A stretch of DNA of 57,276 bases. Origin: Pseudomonadota bacterium (GTDB lineage Bacteria > Pseudomonadota > Gammaproteobacteria > Steroidobacterales > MnTg04). The translations under genes and the position numbers were made by a program. This document shows positions 1 to 7,287 of this stretch, one piece after another. Below the pieces are notes generated by a model that was given only the letters and a program-made list of their open reading frames with translations, did not search any database and was not told where the DNA came from. How positions within the stretch are numbered: the first letter of the stretch is position 1; each line of letters starts with the position of its first letter. Location: the NCBI GenBank assembly GCA_022560735.1, contig JADFSO010000017.1, positions 1 to 57,276 of the forward strand, written 5' to 3'.

Positions 1-518
1 ATCTCCTTGCCGACGACGTAGAACGGCAGGGTGGGAAAGCGTTGGTGCATGGCGCGCATGACGTGGCTGAGCACGGTCCCGTCCCCCATCCCGGCATCGA
101 ACACGCGCAGGGCAGGGGGGTTGGGGTGCAGATGCGCCAGCTCTTTGGCGGCGCGCTGGGCGACCTTCCATTTCTCGTTGCAAGTATTGACGAAGGCGAG
201 GTATTTTTGCCGGTTGTCGTAGAACCGGAACGGCCGGTTCGGTAACGAAGGGGTGGCTTCGTCTGCGGCCAGGTCTGCGCTCGCGATCGGCGCCGCGGGC
301 GTTTCCTGGTGTCCCGCTGTGCCGCCGGACCGTTGCTTCTCACGAATAAAGGCCTGCACGCGTTCGGCGGTCGCCAGGGTAATGCCCTTACCGCTACGCA
401 GCCGCGCGCACAGCTTGCCGTCATTGATGGCGTGGCGGCCGAAGGTCGATTCCGCGATTCCGGCTTGCCGGCAGTAGTCTTGTATCTCCTGCATCAAGGA
501 GCTGGTGGAACTCTGCAT
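1..518 (-). CDS. Partial SAM-dependent methyltransferase-like protein with N-terminal helical (HTH-like) domain
   Basis: The open frame runs leftward off the window edge from an ATG at 518. I found no usable ATG, GTG or TTG between it and an upstream in-frame stop near 569. About 172 residues are visible. The first 60 or so (starting MQSSTSSLMQEIQDYCRQAG) look like a small helical, repressor-like DNA-binding domain. After a low-complexity linker, a second domain begins near residue 97 and contains FDAGMGDGTVLSHVM, which fits motif I (glycine-rich SAM loop) of class I methyltransferases. The catalytic part lies outside the window, so substrate and full length are unknown. The 5' region carries three TGGGA-N4-TCCCA palindromes, suggesting tight control, perhaps by this protein's own N-terminal domain (inference). 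Good confidence that it is a gene; moderate for the methyltransferase call. Confidence 0.7.
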   Translation of the reverse strand, partial: MQSSTSSLMQEIQDYCRQAGIAESTFGRHAINDGKLCARLRSGKGITLATAERVQAFIREKQRSGGTAGHQETPAAPIASADLAADEATPSLPNRPFRFYDNRQKYLAFVNTCNEKWKVAQRAAKELAHLHPNPPALRVFDAGMGDGTVLSHVMRAMHQRFPTLPFYVVGKE

Positions 519-755
519 TTGCGATACCCGCGCCTCGCCAAGGGTGGCGCCTGTCTTTCTATCAGCTCAGCCACAGGATTTCAACAAATTTGCCCAATTT
601 GACGATAAAAACAATAAATGGGAAAAATCCCACTAATGGATCTAAAACCGCTGAAACATTGAGATTCAGAGAGAAATCGATGTTGGGAATATTCCCACTT
701 CAAGGGGTGTAAAGAGCGCTTTTGACGCGGTAGTGGGCAAACTCCCATGGCGACC
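519..755. promoter_or_regulatory. Intergenic region with three TGGGA-N4-TCCCA palindromes
   Basis: This gap between the left-edge gene and the end of the XRE-cupin gene holds three similar palindromes. One at 619-632 (arms TGGGA/TCCCA, spacer AAAA). One at 684-697 (same arms, spacer ATAT, a perfect 14-bp palindrome). One at 734-747 (TGGGC/TCCCA, spacer AAAC, one arm mismatch). Their starts are 65 and 50 bp apart. They lie about 100-230 bp upstream of the leftward gene start at 518, which suggests an operator array for that gene. No regulator is assigned. Otherwise the stretch is AT-rich and non-coding. Confidence 0.55.
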
Positions 756-1388
756 TCAGGAGTCGCCTGACCGGGACATGACGGACAGGAAGCGGACCGG
801 CAGATCCACCAGTTCCTCCGGGCCGTGCGGTGCGTCCGCATCGAAAAACAACGAATCCCCTGGGGTCAGCGTATAGGTCTCATTCAGGTGCCGATAAACC
901 ATGCTGCCTTGCAATATATAGATGAACTCGACGCCGGCGTGCTGAAAGATCGGGAATACCTCGGAGTCCTTTTCCAGGGTAATCAAATAGGGCTCGACCG
1001 AGACATCGCTGTGGACGCTGTGGCCGAGCAACTGGTACTGATGGCCTGCCCGCGTACCATGCCGTTCGATCGCCAGTCCCTGGCCGGCTTTGACAAAGGT
1101 CGCGTCGCGTTGCTCTTCGAACTCACGAAACAAGGCGGTGACGGGAACGTTGAGCGCAGTGGCAAGCGAGCGCAGCGTGGCGAGGGAAGGGGAAGTGTTG
1201 CCGTTTTCGATCTTCGACACCATGCCGGCCGATAAACCGGTGCGGTTGCACATGTCCGTGATGGTGAGCCCGAGCTGCCTCCGATAGCGCTTCACCTGGC
1301 GGCCGATGGCCTTTTCCAAAGCGTTTTCACTGGCCCGCACGTGGGCAGGATCTGGCTGAGCGATTGCTGGCGATGGCCTGCTCATCAT
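756..1388 (-). CDS. XRE-family transcriptional regulator with C-terminal cupin domain
   Basis: A 210-aa regulator. An XRE/lambda-repressor helix-turn-helix lies at about residues 30-88 (GLSAGMVSKIENGNTSPSL is the typical recognition-helix region). A small cupin barrel follows at about 130-205 (GVEFIYILQGSMVYR, then PGDSLFFDADAPHGPE). In this family the cupin usually senses a small metabolite. The gene begins with two ATG codons (1388 and 1385) and diverges from the N-methylglutamate operon starting at 1496. A 20-bp inverted repeat sits between them at 1438-1457. The natural reading is a local regulator of methylamine use through the NMG pathway. Effector and sign of regulation cannot be read from sequence. 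Confidence 0.9.
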   Translation of the reverse strand: MMSRPSPAIAQPDPAHVRASENALEKAIGRQVKRYRRQLGLTITDMCNRTGLSAGMVSKIENGNTSPSLATLRSLATALNVPVTALFREFEEQRDATFVKAGQGLAIERHGTRAGHQYQLLGHSVHSDVSVEPYLITLEKDSEVFPIFQHAGVEFIYILQGSMVYRHLNETYTLTPGDSLFFDADAPHGPEELVDLPVRFLSVMSRSGDS

Positions 1389-1437
1389 CAGGGCTCCCGG
1401 CGCATAATATGCATGTAAGGAAAATAACTTTAATAGT

Positions 1438-1457
1438 AGTATACATGGGTGTACACT
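1438..1457. promoter_or_regulatory. Inverted repeat, candidate operator of the XRE-cupin regulator
   Basis: The two arms AGTATACA and TGTACACT flank a TGGG spacer and match in 7 of 8 positions as an inverted repeat. The site lies in the 107-bp gap between the divergent regulator (start 1388) and mgsA (start 1496), 38 bp upstream of the mgsA ATG. XRE dimers bind such repeats. Assignment to this regulator rests on position only. Confidence 0.55.
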
Positions 1458-1495
1458 GCAAAATTGCTTTCGGCACGCTGACGGCGGGGCGAATC

Positions 1496-2389
1496 ATGTG
1501 CGGCATCGTTGGTATTTATCTCAAGAACGAGAGCCTGCAACCCGAACTCGGCGGGTTGCTGGCGGCCATGCTGGTCGAGATGAGCGACCGGGGTCCGGAC
1601 AGCGCCGGTATTGCGCTTTATCGCGATCCGGTTCCCGATTCCAGTTGCAAGCTGACTTTGCATGCCGCCAACCGATGCGACTGGGATGCGCTGCGGACGG
1701 AGATGGCGGCGAATTTCCAGGCCGACGTCAAGCTGGAGGTTCGCGCCAGCCACGCGGTTGTCGTCATTGCCGCGCCAGCGGCGTCGGTACAGGACTGGCT
1801 CGGAACCCAACACCCGGAGCTGCGGGTCATGAGCGCGGGTTCCGCGATCGAGATTTACAAGGAACAGGGATTGCCGGTCGAGTTTGTCCGCCGATTCAGG
1901 CTGTCTGAACTCAATGGAACGCACGCGCTTGGCCATACCCGCATGGCGACCGAGAGTGCCGTAACCACCGAACACTCCCACCCGTTTTCGACCGGCATGG
2001 ATCTGTGCCTCGTGCACAACGGCTCGCTGTCCAACCACAACCGCTTGCGGCGCCAGTTGCGTGACGAAGGCGTGGATATTCAGACTGACAACGACAGCGA
2101 AGTCGCCGCCGGCTACCTGATGTGGCGCCTGCGCGAGGGGGACTCGCTGGAAGAGGCATTGGAGCGGGCCTTGACAGACCTGGACGGTTTTTACACCTTT
2201 GCGATCGGCACCAAGCATGGCTTTGCCGTGTTGCGCGATCCGATCGCGTGCAAGCCGGCGGTGATGGCCGAGACCGAGGACTGGGTCGCGATGGCTTCCG
2301 AATTTCGCGCGATCGCGCAATTGCCGGGCGTCGAGAACGCGATGATCTGGGAACCGTCACCAGCCACGGTCTATAGCTGGGGCCAGTAA
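1496..2389 (+). CDS. mgsA: N-methylglutamate synthase subunit A (class II glutamine amidotransferase)
   Basis: A 297-aa class II glutamine amidotransferase-type subunit of N-methylglutamate synthase. With MgsB and MgsC it makes N-methylglutamate from gamma-glutamylmethylamide and 2-oxoglutarate. The start at 1496 gives MCGIVGIYL, exposing Cys2 as the N-terminal nucleophile. The open frame extends upstream to 1364, but those codons would bury this cysteine, so the upstream start is rejected. Typical family motifs follow: MSDRGPDSAGIALY, LGHTRMATESAVT with SHPFS, and VHNGSLSNHN. It is the first gene of an eight-gene operon; its stop overlaps the mgsB start by one base (TAATG), implying coupled translation. 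The family also resembles GlxB, but the gmaS and mgdABCD context decides the assignment. Confidence 0.93.
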   Translation: MCGIVGIYLKNESLQPELGGLLAAMLVEMSDRGPDSAGIALYRDPVPDSSCKLTLHAANRCDWDALRTEMAANFQADVKLEVRASHAVVVIAAPAASVQDWLGTQHPELRVMSAGSAIEIYKEQGLPVEFVRRFRLSELNGTHALGHTRMATESAVTTEHSHPFSTGMDLCLVHNGSLSNHNRLRRQLRDEGVDIQTDNDSEVAAGYLMWRLREGDSLEEALERALTDLDGFYTFAIGTKHGFAVLRDPIACKPAVMAETEDWVAMASEFRAIAQLPGVENAMIWEPSPATVYSWGQ

Positions 2390-3060
2390 TGAAGGTCTTC
2401 GATCTGAACACTGACTCGGTGCGGGCGCTCAATCAATATCTGCACGACTCGCCGTCCGGCAATCTGTCGGTGACGAATCCCGCCGGCCGGCACTGCATCG
2501 CATGCGGTATAGACGACGCGGTCGAGGTATCGATCGACGGGCATGTCGGTTATTACTGTGCCGGCATGAACAAGACGGCACAAATCACCATCGGCGGCAA
2601 CGCGGGCCCGGGCGTCGCCGAGAACATCATGTCGGGGTCGGTACGCATCAAGGGCAATGCGTCGCAATCAGCCGGCGCTTCAGGGCGCGGCGGGACGCTG
2701 GTCATCGAAGGCGACGCCAGCGCACGCTGCGGTATATCGATGAAAGGCGTCGATATCGTCGTTGCGGGCAGCGTCGGGCACCTGAGTGCGTTCATGGCGC
2801 AAAAAGGCCGCCTGGTCGTTTGCGGCGATGCCGGTGATTTCCTCGGCGATTCCATCTACGAGGCCTGCATTTACGTCCGTGGCAAGGTCGGCGAGCTGGG
2901 CGCGGACTGCATTGAAAAAGAAATGACCGCGGCGCATGTTCACGGTCTCGAGGACTTGCTGGTTGCGACGGGTGTGGCCGCGAACGCGGATGATTTCCGG
3001 CGCTACGGATCGGCTCGCAAGCTGTACAACTTCGATATAGATCATGCCGATGACTACTGA
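2389..3060 (+). CDS. mgsB: N-methylglutamate synthase subunit B (glutamate synthase GXGXG beta-helix domain)
   Basis: A 223-aa protein matching the C-terminal GXGXG right-handed beta-helix of glutamate synthase, present as a separate polypeptide in N-methylglutamate synthase. Repeated glycine-rich turns are visible between about residues 65 and 160 (GNAGPGVAEN, SGRGGTLVIEGDASARCG, VAGSVGHLSAFM, GDAGDFLGDSIYEA). The domain is structural and helps form the channel between the amidotransferase and FMN synthase parts. The ATG overlaps the mgsA stop by one base, and the 3' end overlaps mgsC by 17 bp. Length is normal for the family. Confidence 0.92.
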   Translation: MKVFDLNTDSVRALNQYLHDSPSGNLSVTNPAGRHCIACGIDDAVEVSIDGHVGYYCAGMNKTAQITIGGNAGPGVAENIMSGSVRIKGNASQSAGASGRGGTLVIEGDASARCGISMKGVDIVVAGSVGHLSAFMAQKGRLVVCGDAGDFLGDSIYEACIYVRGKVGELGADCIEKEMTAAHVHGLEDLLVATGVAANADDFRRYGSARKLYNFDIDHADDY

Positions 3061-4372
3061 GCGCAAATTATCGCTGCGTCCTTCGGCGACCTTCCCGCAG
3101 CATGTGCTCGACGAGATCCATCGCGCGGCGGACCAGGGCATTTATGAAATTCGCGGCTTCGGCGCCAAGCGCAGCCTGCCGACCTTCGATGACCTGGTAT
3201 TCCTGGGCGCGTCGATGTCGCGTTACGCGCTCGAAGGCTATCGGGAAAAATGCGCGACCGATGTCGTCATGGGTACCCGCCATGCGAAGAAACCGATCGA
3301 ACTCAAGATTCCGATCACGATTGCCGGCATGAGCTTCGGCGCCCTGGGCGCGAACGCCAAGGAAGCGATCGGCCGGGCGGCGACGGCGATGGGCACGAGT
3401 ACGACGACGGGTGACGGGGGGATGACGGAAGAAGAGCGCCAGTCGTCGAAGACCCTCGTCTACCAGGTGCTGCCATCCCGCTACGGGCTCAATCCCGATG
3501 ATATCAGGCGGGCGGACGCGCTCGAAATCGTGGTCGGCCAGGGCGCCAAGCCCGGTGGCGGCGGCATGCTGCTGGGGCACAAGGTCACCGAACGCGTGGC
3601 CGGGATGCGCGACTTGCCGGTGGACATCGATCAACGCAGTGCCTGCCGGCATCCAGACTGGACCGGGCCTGACGATCTAGCAATCAAGATTCAGGAATTG
3701 CGCGAGATCACCGACTGGGAGATCCCGATCTACATCAAGATCGGGGCCACACGAGTGAGTTACGATGTCGCACTGGCCGTCAAATCCGGCGCCGATGTCA
3801 TCGTTGTCGATGGCATGCAGGGGGGCACGGCTGCGACGCAGGACGTATTTATCGAACACGTCGGCATTCCAACGCTGCCGGCCGTGCGCATGGCTGTCGA
3901 AGCGCTGCAGGAACTCGGCATGCATCGTAAAGTGCAGCTCATCGTATCCGGCGGCATAAGAAGCGGCGCCGATGTTGCCAAGGCGCTTGCATTGGGCGCC
4001 GACGCCGTGTCTATTGGCAGTGCCGCAATGGTCGCCCTGGGGTGCAATCGCAGCGTATACCTCGAGGACTACGAAGCATTGGGCACGGCGCCGGGATACT
4101 GCCACCATTGCCACACGGGGAGATGTCCCGTCGGCATAACCACGCATGACGCGGAGCTGGAGGAGCGATTGCAGCCGGAGCAGGGCGCGCGCCGGCTCAG
4201 GAATTACCTGACCACGATGGTGCTCGAAATACAGACATTGGCACGCGCCTGCGGCAAGTCCCATGTATTGAATCTGGAGCCGGAAGACCTGGCTGCCCTG
4301 ACCATTGAAGCCGCGGCGATGGCGAAGGTACCGCTGGCAGGAACAGACTGGATCCCGGGCAACAACAAATAA
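3044..4372 (+). CDS. mgsC: N-methylglutamate synthase subunit C (FMN/iron-sulfur glutamate synthase-like)
   Basis: A 442-aa catalytic subunit of N-methylglutamate synthase, homologous to the FMN-binding TIM-barrel domain of glutamate synthase. The FMN region includes PGGGGMLLGHKV and the phosphate-binding stretch IVSGGIRSGADVAKALALGA. An iron-sulfur cysteine cluster CHHCHTGRC is at residues 353-361 (C353, C356, C361), matching the [3Fe-4S] ligands of glutamate synthase. The start at 3044 overlaps mgsB by 17 bp; an in-frame ATG at 3050 is an alternative. A 35-bp gap containing AAGGAG precedes gmaS. Confidence 0.93.
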   Translation: MPMTTERKLSLRPSATFPQHVLDEIHRAADQGIYEIRGFGAKRSLPTFDDLVFLGASMSRYALEGYREKCATDVVMGTRHAKKPIELKIPITIAGMSFGALGANAKEAIGRAATAMGTSTTTGDGGMTEEERQSSKTLVYQVLPSRYGLNPDDIRRADALEIVVGQGAKPGGGGMLLGHKVTERVAGMRDLPVDIDQRSACRHPDWTGPDDLAIKIQELREITDWEIPIYIKIGATRVSYDVALAVKSGADVIVVDGMQGGTAATQDVFIEHVGIPTLPAVRMAVEALQELGMHRKVQLIVSGGIRSGADVAKALALGADAVSIGSAAMVALGCNRSVYLEDYEALGTAPGYCHHCHTGRCPVGITTHDAELEERLQPEQGARRLRNYLTTMVLEIQTLARACGKSHVLNLEPEDLAALTIEAAAMAKVPLAGTDWIPGNNK

Positions 4373-4407
4373 CCAGCAGCCCCGACAAATCGATAAGGAG
4401 AAACCCC

Positions 4408-5715
4408 ATGGCCAAAGATCTGGCGGCCGCCGCCAAGGCCAACGACATTAAATATTTTCTGATCAGCTTCGTCGACCTGCTCGGGCAACTGCGCGCCAAA
4501 CTGGTGCCGGCAAGGGCGATTCGCGGCATGCAGAAAGACGGCGCGGGCTTTGCCGGGTTCGCGACGTGGCTGGACATGACGCCGGCGCATCCGGACATGT
4601 TCGCCATCCCCGACCCCGACAGCCTGATACAGCTTCCTTGGAAACCTGAGGTCGGCTGGCTTGCCGCCGATCTCTGGATGGACGGCAAGCCCGTGGAGGC
4701 GTCGCCGAGAGTGGCATTGAAGCGCCAGATCGCGGCAGCGGTGAAGCAGGGCTATAGGGTCAAGACCGGCGTCGAGTGCGAGTTCTTCCTCATCGATGCG
4801 TCGGGCGAAGCGCTTTCCGATGACCTGGATAAAGAGGAAAAGCCTTGTTACGACCAGGCGGCATTGATGCGCCGTTACGACGTGATCAGTGAAATCTGCG
4901 ACTCGATGATAAGTCTCGGCTGGAATCCTTATCAAAACGACCATGAGGACGCCAACGGCCAGTTCGAGATGAACTGGGATTATACCGACTGCCTGACCAC
5001 GGCCGACCGGCATGCGTTTTTCAAGTTCATGACCAAATCGATCGCCGAGAACCACGGCTACCGCGCGACTTTCATGCCGAAGCCGTTCGCTCATCTGACC
5101 GGTAACGGGTGCCATGCCCACGTCTCCGTATGGGACAGGACCGGCAAGAAAAACCTGTTCCTGAACAAGGGCGACGAAATGGGGCTGTCGAAACTCGCTT
5201 ACCGGTTCATCGGAGGCGTGTTGCACAACGCCGACTCGATGGCGGCGATGTTCATACCGGCGGTAAACAGCTACAAGCGTATCGATGCCGCGGTTACCTC
5301 GTCAGGGGCGACATGGGCGCCGAACGCGATCACCTACTCGGGGAACAATCGCACCCACATGGTGCGTATTCCGGATCCGGGCCGGTTCGAGATCCGCCTG
5401 ATGGACGGTGCGACAAACCCGTATTTATTGCAGGCGGCGGTTATTGCGGCGGGCCTGGACGGCGTCGCGAACCAGCGCGATCCCGGCAAGCGAGTCGATC
5501 TCAACATGTACACGGAGCAACACAAGCTCAGGAAGGTTCGCAAATTGCCGGCCAACCTGCTGGACGCGATTCGTCTTCTGGACTCGAGCAAGGTAGCGAG
5601 GAAGGCGTTCGGCGACGAGTTTATCGACAGCTACGTCAAGCTGAAGAACGAGGAATGGCGACGATTCACGAGGTCAATCACGCCATGGGAGCGTGATCAT
5701 ACGCTTGATTGCTGA
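4408..5715 (+). CDS. gmaS: Gamma-glutamylmethylamide synthetase (glutamine synthetase family)
   Basis: A 435-aa glutamine-synthetase-fold enzyme, the usual length for GmaS. It ligates methylamine to glutamate using ATP, giving gamma-glutamylmethylamide, the entry step of the indirect methylamine pathway. Seen: the GS beta-grasp segment (FVDLLGQLRAKLVPA), the metal-binding VKTGVECEFFLID, the HEDANGQFEMNW segment, the ATP/glutamate region MPKPFAHLTGNGCHAHVS, and the NRTHMVRIPDPGRFEIRLMD stretch. A strong AAGGAG lies 9-14 bp upstream of the ATG. Its 3' end may overlap the longest possible mgdA frame. GmaS is preferred over ordinary GlnA because of the NMG synthase and dehydrogenase genes on both sides. 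Confidence 0.93.
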   Translation: MAKDLAAAAKANDIKYFLISFVDLLGQLRAKLVPARAIRGMQKDGAGFAGFATWLDMTPAHPDMFAIPDPDSLIQLPWKPEVGWLAADLWMDGKPVEASPRVALKRQIAAAVKQGYRVKTGVECEFFLIDASGEALSDDLDKEEKPCYDQAALMRRYDVISEICDSMISLGWNPYQNDHEDANGQFEMNWDYTDCLTTADRHAFFKFMTKSIAENHGYRATFMPKPFAHLTGNGCHAHVSVWDRTGKKNLFLNKGDEMGLSKLAYRFIGGVLHNADSMAAMFIPAVNSYKRIDAAVTSSGATWAPNAITYSGNNRTHMVRIPDPGRFEIRLMDGATNPYLLQAAVIAAGLDGVANQRDPGKRVDLNMYTEQHKLRKVRKLPANLLDAIRLLDSSKVARKAFGDEFIDSYVKLKNEEWRRFTRSITPWERDHTLDC

Positions 5716-5750
5716 GTGCGCGTCGGCGCCAACCAGAACCGGTAACTAAA

Positions 5751-6992
5751 GTGCCGCTAGCGCTGCTGAAGTACGGATTCCGGCGAAAGTACAAAGGTGA
5801 TAAGTACTTTCCTGCGGCCAGGCCGCTCAAAGATACCTACGACGTCGTCATCATCGGCGGTGGCGGACACGGACTGGCCTGTGCCTACTACCTGGCCAGT
5901 GACTGGGGCATCGCCGATGTCGCGGTGCTCGAGAAGGGCTGGCTCGCGTCCGGCAACACGGCGCGCAACACGGCGATCATTCGTGCCAACTACCTGACGC
6001 CCGCAGGCGCGCTGTTCTACGAAGAGTCGATGCGGCTCTGGCGTTCGCTGGCCGGCGAACTGGGCATCAACCTGATGTATTCGGAGCGTGGCCACCTGAC
6101 CCTGGCCCATAGCGATGCCGCGCTCCGCACATCGAGATGGCGGGCGGAAGTCAACCAGCATCTCGGCATCGACTCGGAACTTGTGGGCAGAGACGAAATC
6201 GCGAAACTGTGCCCGGAAATCAACTTATCCGAAGAGGTGCGCTACCCGGTGCTGGGCGCCCTTTACCATCCGCCCGGCGCGATCGCCCGGCATGATGCCG
6301 TCGCCTGGGGCTACGCGCGCGGGGCGATGCACAGCGGCATAGAAATCCATCAGCAAACCGAAGTCACGGGGATAAAGAAGCACGTCGGCGGCTCGATCGA
6401 ACTCGAGACCAATCGCGGTTCGATCACCGCAGGCACAGTCGTTCAGGCAGTAGCCGGGATGAGTTCGGAAGTTGCCCGCATGGCAGGTTTCAAACTGCCG
6501 ATTCGTTCCATTCCGTTGCAGGCCTGCGTGTCCGAACCGTTAAAACCGTTTCTCGATCCGATCGTGGTCTCCGGCTCGCTGCACGTTTACGTCTCACAAT
6601 CCGCGCGCGGCGAACTGGTGATGGGCGGCGCTACCGATCCGTATCCTCTGTATTCGACGAGATCGACGCTGGATTTTACCGAACGGTTGATGGCGAGCAT
6701 GCTCGAGCTGTTTCCGTTTCTCGAAAACGCCAAGGTCTTGCGCCAGTGGGCCGGGATCGCCGATATGACGCCGGATTTCAGCCCGGTCATGGGGCTGACG
6801 CCGATCAGCAAATATTACATCGATGCAGGCTGGGGGACGTGGGGCTTCAAGGCGACGCCGGTGTGTGGAAAGTGCATGGCTGAGTTGACAGCGACCGGTA
6901 AAGTGCCGGACTTGATCCGGTCGTTCGAACTCGAACGGTTTGGGCGGATGGAACAGGTCGGCGAACGTGGCGCCGCGGCTGTTGGACATTAG
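5751..6992 (+). CDS. mgdA: N-methylglutamate dehydrogenase subunit A (SoxB-like FAD oxidoreductase)
   Basis: The FAD-dependent subunit homologous to sarcosine oxidase beta (SoxB). With MgdBCD it oxidises N-methylglutamate to glutamate and passes the C1 unit to tetrahydrofolate. The Rossmann motif DVVIIGGGGHGLACAYYLA starts about 31 residues after a GTG at 5751, a typical spacing, so I chose that start (413 aa). The frame is also open from a TTG at 5709, which would overlap the end of gmaS and give 427 aa. Neither start has a strong ribosome binding site. Further family features are TARNTAIIRANY and the C-terminal DAGWGTWGFKATPVCG. mgdB follows after 4 bp. Confidence 0.9.
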   Translation: MPLALLKYGFRRKYKGDKYFPAARPLKDTYDVVIIGGGGHGLACAYYLASDWGIADVAVLEKGWLASGNTARNTAIIRANYLTPAGALFYEESMRLWRSLAGELGINLMYSERGHLTLAHSDAALRTSRWRAEVNQHLGIDSELVGRDEIAKLCPEINLSEEVRYPVLGALYHPPGAIARHDAVAWGYARGAMHSGIEIHQQTEVTGIKKHVGGSIELETNRGSITAGTVVQAVAGMSSEVARMAGFKLPIRSIPLQACVSEPLKPFLDPIVVSGSLHVYVSQSARGELVMGGATDPYPLYSTRSTLDFTERLMASMLELFPFLENAKVLRQWAGIADMTPDFSPVMGLTPISKYYIDAGWGTWGFKATPVCGKCMAELTATGKVPDLIRSFELERFGRMEQVGERGAAAVGH

Positions 6993-6996
6993 CCCG

Positions 6997-7287
6997 ATGA
7001 AAATAATCGACTGTCCTTTGAACGGCCCGCGCAACGCGCAGGAATTCGTCTGTGGCGGCGAGGTCAGGCAGGAACCCTCGCAGGATGCCGCAATCGACAA
7101 ATGGGCGGATTTCGTTTTCCTTGAGAATAATCTGCAAGGCGTCGTGCACGAGTGGTGGTGCCATGTCCCGACCAGTTACTGGTTTATCGTCACGCGCAAC
7201 ACCGCGACCGAGGAAATCATCGCGACCCGCCGGCCGGATGAATTTTTTGCCGGCTTAAAACAGACGGACGGCGCCGGCAGTGAATAA
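6997..7287 (+). CDS. mgdB: N-methylglutamate dehydrogenase subunit B (SoxD-like)
   Basis: A 96-aa protein equivalent to sarcosine oxidase delta subunit (SoxD). The start at 6997 yields MKIIDCPLNGPRNAQEFVCG, the canonical SoxD N-terminus, so the longer frame from 6940 is rejected. The conserved block VVHEWWCHVPTSYWFIVTRN is present at about residues 48-67. Heterotetrameric sarcosine oxidases use this small subunit as a structural zinc protein. The 3' end overlaps mgdC by 8 bp. Confidence 0.9.
   Translation: MKIIDCPLNGPRNAQEFVCGGEVRQEPSQDAAIDKWADFVFLENNLQGVVHEWWCHVPTSYWFIVTRNTATEEIIATRRPDEFFAGLKQTDGAGSE

Noticed and set aside
1430..2320. Minus-strand frame opposite mgsA (296 codons)
   Set aside because: Antisense to a clearly conserved glutamine amidotransferase with its catalytic Cys2.
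4204..5226. Long minus-strand frame opposite gmaS (340 codons)
   Set aside because: It is the antisense shadow of gmaS, has no family resemblance, and the plus-strand gene has clear GS motifs and a good ribosome binding site.
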